In this document: positions 18,802-29,358 of the stretch, piece after piece
Position numbering within the stretch: the stretch's first letter is position 1
Layout of the letters: each line of letters begins with the position of its first letter
Origin: Tubiluchus corallicola
Lineage: Eukaryota; Priapulida; Priapulimorpha; Priapulimorphida; Tubiluchidae
NCBI GenBank assembly: GCA_030141605.1
Contig: JAQGDQ010000808.1
Span: forward strand, 64,001 to 93,358
DNA length: 29,358 nt
Direction: 5' to 3'
The notes under the pieces: model-generated
What the model saw: only the letters and a program-made list of their open reading frames with translations
What the model was told of the DNA's origin: nothing
Databases searched by the model: none
Position numbers and translations under genes: made by a program

Positions 18802-21800
18802 GTAAGTTGGAAATTTTGACTTTTGTTGGTTAGCTTCTTTGTTACATAAATTACATTCCCTGAATAATACAAGACTGCGATGCTAGTATTAGAAAAGCAA
18901 TATTTGTGACGATGTTTTAGCCCGATATACTGTACTGGACTCGTAGCTATATATTGACTTACTGTAGGATAACATGATGAGCCAATTTTTAGATTTACAA
19001 TGTACGTATAGTGATGATTTAGTCTTTCAAACTTAAACTACGTTTAGTGTGAATCAAATAGTGACTTAGTCGGTTGTAAAAGTTGGTCTTTTCTTCCGCC
19101 CGTCTCTTCTCTGTTTTATTTTCATTTTTTGTTTGTTTATTTTGTAAATATTAGAGACAAATACCATATATTATTTAGTAACTTATGATTACTTGAACTT
19201 ATGATTTTAAGGATTTGCTTACTTAAAAGCTGATCCTTATTGTTTCTATGAAACTGATTTGAAATAAGATTTCATAAAGAAGTTGTTGTTGCAACAAAGT
19301 TACAGTGTGAAAGTGGTGCCACCACTTTCATTTTGCAATGACTTTCGAGCATCATTGGTATGATACAAGTGTTGTAAAATGCAGGTGGTATTTCAAAAGT
19401 GTCTGTTACAGATATCCAAGTACAAAAACAAATTGTATCAGTTCTAACTAAGCAGTTTATTTATGATTTTAAACTTGTTTAAGGATGCACTGAATATTTG
19501 GATTGCCAAATTTTTCCCCAAATATCTGTATAAAAATCCGGTCCATTAAACCTCGGTTGCAATCATGGAAAGGTTCAGTGGATTTTCAGTATTCAAAGTT
19601 AGTTTTTTAATAATTGTCATATTTGGTGAAAATTATGTTAAACAAACCAAATATATGCCTAATACTTACAAAAATTTGTCCAAAAAACTGTATGCCAAAC
19701 ATGCCACAACAGCTGACATTTTACTCTGTACGACAACTGAAAAATGTGATGCACTGTCAGTATCCTTATGTTAATTTACAATAGCCGTGTCCACATTTAT
19801 ATGGTCCGAATATTCACTGAAATTCAAATTCTTTAATATTGTTTTTATTGGTTGTGCATACAAAATAGCTTGAACTACTTTTGGAATATTCAGGGCTGCT
19901 TTTCAAATAAGTAATATTTATTATAATACAACAATTAAATGTAAGCACAGATTTAGTAATCACTACTGACTTAAAGTGATTTAAAAATTACAAAGTTTAT
20001 TTCCTTTCAATTATGATGTTTAGATTTCCATTCACACAGGTTTGGTTTCGTTCCGGTATTTTACTTTAACTTGATATTTTATTCGGAATTCATTTCAATA
20101 CAATGCCCGGTTATTTGTTTGAGCTTTGGTTTGGTGGCACCTAGGTATAAAAAAATTGGCTTTGGTTCGCTTGTTGAAAATGTTCCTTCGATGCATCATA
20201 GTCATTTATACATTGTCAATTTAATAGTAAATTATTCATTAGAATATTATAAACGTGATTATTTTATGACATGCGATAGACTACTGTTCATACTTCAGAC
20301 ATGCTTAATTGATAACTGTTCACTTTTGGCAGAATGTGTTTTCCTTAATTTCCAGTATTAATCAAAAATCAACTGTAAGAATTAAATTCAGTGTTGTAGT
20401 GCCTTTACAGTGCTACTTTAACAAGTAATGAAATTACAATTTATCACTATTTATTTATAACAAAGCTACTAACTTTATTAGCGGCCCTATGTAGTGGCAC
20501 TAGTACCCAATACTGATTATAGGTCTGTCAGATTATCAATCTGACACTATAAAAAAGCACATTTTCTGTAAACTACCCAACTTTGTAACTATAAGTGCCA
20601 AAAGAAATTGAAAGAAGTATCAGAGCTTTAAATAAAATCTAGGTTCAAATGCAGTACATTTGCAGTTACAAATCTAGGTACAAAGTGCAGTGCAGTTTTT
20701 AAATCTACCCGAAATGTTCATGATGTTTTTACTACATTTTTTTATTTATTCAATTATTTTTTAAGACTACATGTATTGTTAAATGGCAATACCACCAAAT
20801 GATCAATGCAATTCAAATGAATTGAAACCTTCACATGATCTCTGTTAGGTTAACTGTAAGAGCTTGAAAATTATTTGCTTTTATAGTAAACTGAAAATTA
20901 AATGAAAAGCTTAACTACTCAAAATCTTATGATCCGTGACACCCATAAAAACTGTAACATCACTGTTCAATTTTGTGTTCCGGAACTGTTTTTTTTTGGT
21001 AAACTAAGTCTTTGTGAATAGTCTAAAAATGGTGTTAAGCGATAACTAGACTGAGAAAAATAAAAAGAACATGTAAACATAAGGTACATGTACCATATAA
21101 TGTTGTTGAAACATAATTGCATTTTATTATCAGGCAGAAAAGCTAGCAATATTAATATAAGAAACTACAGAAATGCGGAGAAATACTTTCAGTACGTCTG
21201 AAAGAAGCTATTGATAGGGGCCTCATCATGTAGAAGATTTCCTGACTGCAGAGAGTTAGACTATTTAATTTTCCTTTTAGCAGGTATTGAGCAAACTTGG
21301 ATTGAATAGGTGGAAAGTGAGTTAATAAGTTAATTGACTATAATGAATTGACTATAATTAAGTAACCTTCTCTTCACACTTCTTTCAGCTCATAAAACTG
21401 AACAAAAGTTAGCTATTCTTTTCCCTTCCCTTCCTTCCATATCGACTGAGAAATTTGTAAACCTTATTGTCCACTCATTATTCAGTGCCCAATGAAAGTT
21501 GTAAGTGTCATTGATTAGTCAATAGTCTTTAAATTGGTAAGACCAGAATTAAGGCATGGTCTCATGTCACAAATCGATTCAATAGAATAGACAAATAGAT
21601 AGGTGGGCGGGCTGGAAAAAATTCAGAATGCTGCTAAGTAATTTTAACCTTGTTTAAACTTCTTTTAAAGCTCTTTTCTTAGCATTTTTTCATATTTTTA
21701 CTTTTATAAATTGTATTGCAGAAAAAAATCATAGCTAATACTGACACTTTGCAGCAAATTATCAAAGTCTGTAAAGTTGCAAATTTTTGGAGTCTGCTTT

Positions 21801-22455
21801 GGTGACTTCATGCCTTGTCCCAGTCAATCCAACAATTTTTAGAAATGGTGCTAAATGGGGTACCTCTACTGTAAGAGAGGTAGAAGAAAAAAAACAAGTT
21901 AGAGCACTTTTCCGAAAAACAATATTCTGCACATTGTGTTTTCATTGTGCAGTTTAGTTTTGTGTAATTAAGCTGGATTTTAATCTGTTATCTGACTATT
22001 TCACATAGATCCGTGTAGCTATTTATAAATATTTCATTAGAGAAATAGTTGTTTTTGGAACTAGTCATCCTGTTTTAGCTGGAAATAAGTTTATGCATTT
22101 TGCAGACTTTACCTAAGCCTAAGTATTGTACTCTTGTAACATGATGGAATTTTGGTCTAAGGACTTTAAATAAAATATGTAAATTGTTAAAATTCTACGG
22201 AGATCATTACCTGATTAATTGTTAATAGGCAGTCTAGTGATTACTGGATATAACCTCAATGTCCAATCACCAAATGTAAATTAATGCAAAACAGTAAATA
22301 ATTACTATAAAGAAATCAACACTTTTGTGGGTTTATTGAAATTAAAGCTGTGTTCACATCATAAAATTTAAAGGATGTAAATAACAGTGAAATTTGTTGT
22401 ATGATAGCAAAATAAAGCTTTAATACACTGACAAAATGGTTTTCTAATCAGAATA
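18802..22455. other. Long AT-rich stretch, no gene supported
   Basis: It could be intron of a gene starting near 18798 or intergenic DNA. Open frames at 19565-19774 and 20071-20361 show no domain. The only structured items are a 23-bp palindrome (19308-19330) and a TTGTTGCAACAA palindrome just before it. Confidence 0.5.
19308..19330. repeat. Perfect short palindrome (11-bp arms, 1-base centre)
   Basis: TGAAAGTGGTG, C, then CACCACTTTCA. A second perfect palindrome, TTGTTGCAACAA, lies about 15 bases upstream. Confidence 0.85.
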
Positions 22456-22800
22456 CAGGGTGTTCACAAAGTAAAGCCCCACTCCCAAGGTAATGAAGGG
22501 ATAGTAAGAAGGCAGGTTAGTGGGAGGCGCCACAGACTGTACTTCACCAGCAGGCCCGTGGCTTTCTACTAACAAGTCCCAAGCTTCACTTCAAGAAGTT
22601 AATGATCGACATGTGGCAAACAGTTAATGTTCCTCCAGATATTAGAAAATGTAGTAATGACACGTCTTACCGACAACTTCGGTTCTGCATTCTGCATACA
22701 TCAACACTGTAGCAAATGTTTGTCTGTCCCACACCAAAATATGGCTTTGCACCTCGGATTGATGTATATAGGATAGTTGACTTTGATAGTGGGTCTAGTC
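22456..22800. mobile_element. Possible fragment of a DNA transposon
   Basis: CAGGGTGTTCACAAAGTAAA at 22456 has the look of a transposon terminus (CAGGGTG...). The next roughly 350 bases are more GC-balanced than their surroundings. I find neither a matching inverted end nor coding sequence. Confidence 0.25.
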
Positions 22801-23989
22801 TACCAACATTACCAGCTACAGCTACACCAAGCTAACCATTGTCCCGCTCGAAAATCACTTTCATGTTGATACAACATTTATTCACTGCTTTTTATTAACA
22901 TGGCAGCTCTTTACCTGAACTAACTTTTCTAGGTCACTGTTCTGGCTTCCACCCACTATACATGTACACTGTCAAGGTGTATCTGTATGGCATATCTAAA
23001 ATTACATCTCCATGCAGATGTGCAAAACAAGTTTATATGAGGATACACATATCTTGGTTTCAACGTATTGAATATTCATCCATGATGATCTTTTGGTAAT
23101 TCAATCATAAACAGGGAGTTAGCTGGTACAAAGGAAAAATAGAGGTTTTGGGCTACCCCCAACAACTAAATTAGACATGGATCTGCCTTCAGCTAGCTTA
23201 AATAAAAACTCAGGATAACAAAGTAACAGCCATCTAGTGACAAAACAAGTCAGAAATGATACAACAAAAATTAATCAATGTAAATAAGCAAATGACAGCA
23301 GACATCATATCTAAAATGTTACAGCTCTGTCATATTGAACATTCAACATTTATTATATGAGTGATTAACTTCATTATCTGTGGTGATACTTAACAATGCA
23401 AACTGGTTAAAAATTGGAGGACCATACTCATACTGATCTTAATGTAGAATACATCAAATCAGGATATAGTATCTAAAGTGAAGTGTGACATATTTAGGCG
23501 AACTTCACTTTAGCACCTGTCGCTTATGTCACATTTCACAAATACGTTTGAAAGCAACATTGCTTCGTATCCTGTCTGCTTTAACACAACTCACTTTTTG
23601 TATATTGCTGCATTAAAACAACAAAATGGAATGGATACTTTTCGAAGAGATCTGTATAAAAACTGTTGGGTATGGAAAAGTCTAACCAGTATTGAAAATC
23701 AAAATGGTGTTTGAACGAAGTGAGAAAAAAGCAAAATATAGCTAATTACAAAGATATGAGAGATGGCGTGTTGCCCATATGATCAAATGGCCTGAGCAGA
23801 GCTGGGAGAGGACTAACAAAATGATATTAAATATGGCCATATCATTATAATTAATTAGACAGACGTTAAAATAATTTATCAGATAGTTAGCCATTATTTT
23901 TTCAAAACTTGAAATTTTGTTCATACTAAGGATTATATATACATACTTAGATACAATACTATATATAGGCACCGTATGACCAGTTATAG
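22801..23989. other. AT-rich region, no gene supported
   Basis: A 62-codon open frame at 23526-23714 and a minus-strand 76-codon frame at 23742-23972 show no recognisable features. A small inverted repeat (AAAGTGAAGTGTGAC / GAACTTCACTTT) lies near 23475-23512. Confidence 0.5.
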
Positions 23990-24201
23990 TACATTATTTA
24001 CAATATACGCATAATACATAACACAATGCATAGGTATAATACAATAAGTAAGATACATAATAAATGTTAGACAAAATTTTCATCAATTATCACAATATAC
24101 ACAATACATTCGTACATAATACCTAACAAAAATTACTTGTACAGATTGCCGTATTAATTTACAAATTTATAATTATTCTCTTTCAGTTATTGGGGACATG
24201 G
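23990..24201 (-). repeat. ATACA-rich low-complexity stretch, probable LINE 3' UTR
   Basis: Irregular ATAATACA/AATACA units directly follow (on the minus strand) the stop codon of the LINE-like fragment, as short-repeat 3' ends of LINEs often do. Confidence 0.35.
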
Positions 24202-24540
24202 CTAAACTGGATATATAAAATTTGAATTAAAGAAGTTAACGTCATTTACACGAGTTGGTTTTTGACATCTACTTAGTTCGTATTGTGTCAGTTTCTTTTC
24301 AAAAATAGCTAGTAATTCTTGTCGTTTGATAATAGATGGGAGAGAGTCCCATAGATAAAATGTTTGTTTGCCTTGTGAATTATTAACAAATATATTGTTC
24401 GTTTGAACTTGCTTTAGGTTATTTGTGTGGCTATTCTGATCAGTAGCTAACAAGAAAGGAAGTTTGTTATTAACGAAGGGATTCAGTTGCAATAGATGGA
24501 TTAATTTCTTACAGATAGACTTAAGCCAAGACTGACTCAA
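24202..24540 (-). pseudogene. 5'-truncated LINE ORF2 C-terminal fragment
   Basis: An open frame of about 112 codons, with no ATG at its upstream end (it opens with TTG), carries QTFYLWDSLPSIIKRQ followed by LLAIFEKKLTQYEL. This is the pattern (F-Y...LWNSLP..I......F...L..Y) found after the reverse transcriptase domain of many non-LTR retrotransposons. No reverse transcriptase or endonuclease sequence remains upstream, so the copy is 5'-truncated and dead. Confidence 0.5.
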
Positions 24541-27500
24541 CAGGTTTCAGGTTCTAGACAACTTTGAGGTTATTAAAAGGTTCACGAAGATCACAATACG
24601 CCCAGCAGTATTGTACCTTTAAATGCTGGGCTAGCCCACCTAGAGTGTATACTTTGTCACGCCCAAGTTAGCTAAATTGCCGAGGGCACTGCCAGAATTT
24701 CTTTGATGAACAAATCCAGAACATCGCGACAGGTTAACATTTTCACTTTAAGTGTTAATTACATGTGCACGAGTTGCTGGCTTTCCTAAGAAAAGATTCA
24801 TATACTAGATCTCTGCTGGGCTTTTCTTAACTAGGTTTGCTGAAGGTAAAGCTGTCTAAATTTGGGTACAGGCTGCCACACCACGTAAGTTTGATATTAC
24901 ATTATGTCTTATCGTGATAAAAAAATAAGGCTGTAATAGTGAGCAAAAATTACACCTTTAGGCTTTGAACTTGTACATTAATTAACCACACTTTGCAATT
25001 GCTGGTGAGGCTATCGCTAGCAAGACCAGAGTATGTCTTCGAAATTATTAACTACTGTGTATATGGAGCAATTATTAATTGTGTTTGTGCATAGGGCTTA
25101 TCCATCTTTAGTAAATGCTTTGTGGAAGTAAAAAAATAGAGGAAAGAAATTATATTCTAGTTTTAATGGAGTTTTTGCTAGAACTTTGCCTAGGTGATCG
25201 CGTGATACTTTCCCCCTTAACATATTATGGACGAGTTATATGGTAATTATAAAATCTTTCACTTGCTTAATCATATAACTCACTTCTTCAGCACGTTTCA
25301 AAATGGAGGTTTAACTTTGATTGCTTAGCTTAGTTGCGCGTATTAATCAAATTATTGCAAAATCTTGGATGAACCGTAGAATCATAATTATTCAGAACAG
25401 TGTATATTAACAATCTCATTGTTGGGAGCCTGAAGTTTAAGTCTAAAGATAAACATTTAAAATTTTTTAAGGAATATGGTGCGTCATTTAGCCTTACTCC
25501 CCTGCAGTAAATTACTCATTGCTGAAATCAACTGCAGATGTTGTGACTGTTTGATGGTATCACTGTGCTTTTTCTATACATCAGTTAGTCAGACACTTGG
25601 CCAAATTTACTAGAGAATTGTAAAACACGTGCGCATTTTCAACAAATTCTTTCTAAGGAATGTTGTAGTGGGGCTTCGCAAGTACCGGTTGCTCTGAGTG
25701 TATATACTTTGTTATATGTCCTAACTGATCTATGTGATTTGGTAAATCTGAGTTGTCTAAACTTTGCCTTTGTTACTGTTATGGTCGAGGGCAGCTATCC
25801 TGTTACGATAGTTTAGTAGAGCAATTTAGTAACTATAACATAATGCAGACAAGTTCAATAATAATAATAGCGGGCGAACGTAAGTAAAAACTCACCAGCT
25901 TTGCATATTACTTGTGCAGTATTTTCGAAATATTTCAGTAATAAAATGCCAAAGAACTCATCTGTAAAAGCTGACGTTATGCAATTTTTCTCGGGTGCTC
26001 TTCTTTTTGGAACTTTCTCTGTGATTTTTATTTAACCCCAATGCCCATGAAATCTACTGGCTGAAAAATTCTCTTGCTGGAAAGCTGTAGCCAGATTCGT
26101 GTGGCCTTTAGCGTTTTCGTGGCAAGGAGAATTGTTAATGTAAGCAGCATGTTTTTTAGTAAAAATATTTTACTCAGTAGCCGAAGATCACTAAGACTGG
26201 TGTGAGTGTGTGTTTCACTGGCCAAAATCAATTTCCAACAAGTGTTTTAAAATTTAATCAGCACTGCAGCAGCTTAGAATCGATATGTATAATCATTGTG
26301 ACTGATATGATAGGGTACGTGCAAGGACACACCATTCTCCTGTCAGTTTTTATTAAAATTTGTTACACAATTTAAAAAACTGATGCTTATTTTAGAAGAA
26401 ATTGCTGACGAAATTACGTGTCAAAAGTATTACACGTAAGTTTGGTATACGAAAAAGTATACATCTGTGCACAATGCAAATCTCAAATCTGTTGTCTTGT
26501 AAACTGTCACAAAAAGAATTACACTTCAGCTAATTAGAGAATAAACTGCAGTAACCCGTTCATCGCTATAGTTTGTTCAGCCAATAACGAAAACATAAGA
26601 TTCGTCACTTAATTTTGTTAGTGTTTAATATCGCAATTGTTTGTTAATGCAGGCAGTTTTTTGCATGCGTTGTGATCCAGTACAAAGTTGTAGTGCTCCA
26701 AGTTAAGGTACTGTATTAATTATTAAATGCAGACAGTGCTTAATAAGTGCGTGACGCATTGATCTCATTTGTAATGTTGTATGCTGCTTCCTCAATAATT
26801 GTGCATGTGGTTAATCAACTTTGTTGACCGTTTATCGATTTTTACTCGACAACCTTCAAAGAGGTTTCAGTCAAATTTTCTATTTAATCATCATTATTGC
26901 TGCTGGACAGTGCACAACCGCGCTAGACGCACCTATTCCTTAAACCATAATTGTCCTGTAGAATGTAGAGACAGCTACATAAAAATTCTTTTACTTGCTG
27001 TAATGTAAATTAATCGTTTTACAAGCTTTAGCAAATAAGGTTAAATTTTAAAACTCTCCACGCAGAGCTGAGTAGCTAAGTGTGTTTTTAAAACATTCAA
27101 AGATATTGATCTAGTTAACGCATTCCATAGATATATAGGTCTAGTTAAACTGCTGTTTTGATTTCTGTAAATGGAACACCTGTTTCTATTGTCTGGCATT
27201 TTGTCGTATATGTAACTGGCCTTGGGGCCTGGTTTGAACTTTCTAAAAATTACTAGCTAGCTCTGTTCAGCCTTTAAGTGACTGTGATTTATTGAGGCTA
27301 CGTTCTAGAGCATAGCCATTCATAAACTGTACTGATTGTAATGTTTTTGCCTTTAACAGCTAATTTCTGCTTCTTGTTGGAAAATCAGCAGATATTGGTG
27401 GTATACCTATTCCTTTCAATATCATTTTAAAACATTTTCAATACTCACAGTTAAGTTGACAGTAGCCGACCGTCAGTAACGAAATTTAAAAAAAGAAATG

Positions 27501-27647
27501 TTTTACTGGTGAAGACGGTGGAGGGTGACTTGGGTAGATAGATTTAGGTCAGGAGGTATTTTTTCCTTGCAATAAATTACATCGAGTAATACTAAACTCC
27601 TGAGATCGTACTCTTAAAGGCCGCAAAAGTCAGTCCCCCTGTTTCTA

Positions 27648-27650
<3 letters not shown>
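24541..27650. other. AT-rich region, no gene supported
   Basis: Scattered short open frames (26028-26231 minus, 26799-27008 plus) have no domain. I see no RNA genes, arrays or transposon ends that I can support. Confidence 0.5.

Positions 27651-29358
<1,708 letters not shown>

Noticed and set aside
20071-20361. 96-codon plus-strand open frame
   Set aside because: No domain, AT-driven composition, and no splice or promoter support.

Overview
The window is eukaryotic and almost certainly from a non-vertebrate animal. It is AT-rich, its genes have short exons separated by introns with GT/AG borders, and it carries long microsatellites and decayed transposons. The recognisable proteins are typical of animals: a secreted M14A procarboxypeptidase, a type-B carboxylesterase and a collagen-type GT25 galactosyltransferase. 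I cannot assign a phylum.

Region by region. Positions 1-5300 hold the 5' end of a minus-strand carboxylesterase (exon 1 at 4369-4566, exon 2 at 2371-2520). The rest of that gene would lie beyond the left edge. Its introns contain a 16-bp degenerate minisatellite, a block of diverged repeat modules and a probable 534-bp DNA-transposon remnant. Positions 5297-5698 hold a foldback-like element built from the same 16-bp unit. Positions 5983-16649 hold a complete plus-strand carboxypeptidase gene of ten exons (408 aa). All ten exons join in frame, with a signal peptide, a propeptide and a full peptidase domain. Intron 6 of this gene contains, on the opposite strand, an intact single-exon GT25 glycosyltransferase gene (11738-13441, 567 aa) followed by a 420-bp TAG-repeat tract.

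The most interesting result is that the carboxypeptidase appears to be catalytically dead. Aligned by motif to bovine CPA numbering, two zinc ligands are replaced (His69 to Tyr, Glu72 to Ala), as are Arg127 (to His) and the catalytic Glu270 (to Gln). The residues that grip a peptide's C-terminal carboxylate (Asn144, Arg145, Tyr248), the third zinc ligand and the structural cysteines are kept. The reading frame and splice sites are clean. This looks like a maintained secreted pseudopeptidase, perhaps a binder of peptide C termini.

From 16760 to the right edge I see no convincing complete gene. This part holds a frameshifted BEL/Pao-like integrase tail (about 17673-17971), a CpG-bearing promoter-like pocket with a possible first exon (18660-18801), a truncated LINE ORF tail (24202-24540), a CT-rich microsatellite (27651-27954) and one isolated exon candidate (28581-28616). 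The esterase and the carboxypeptidase are transcribed divergently from about 1.4 kb of shared upstream sequence, and the GT25 gene lies inside its host gene. No operon-type or pathway link between the three can be argued from sequence alone.
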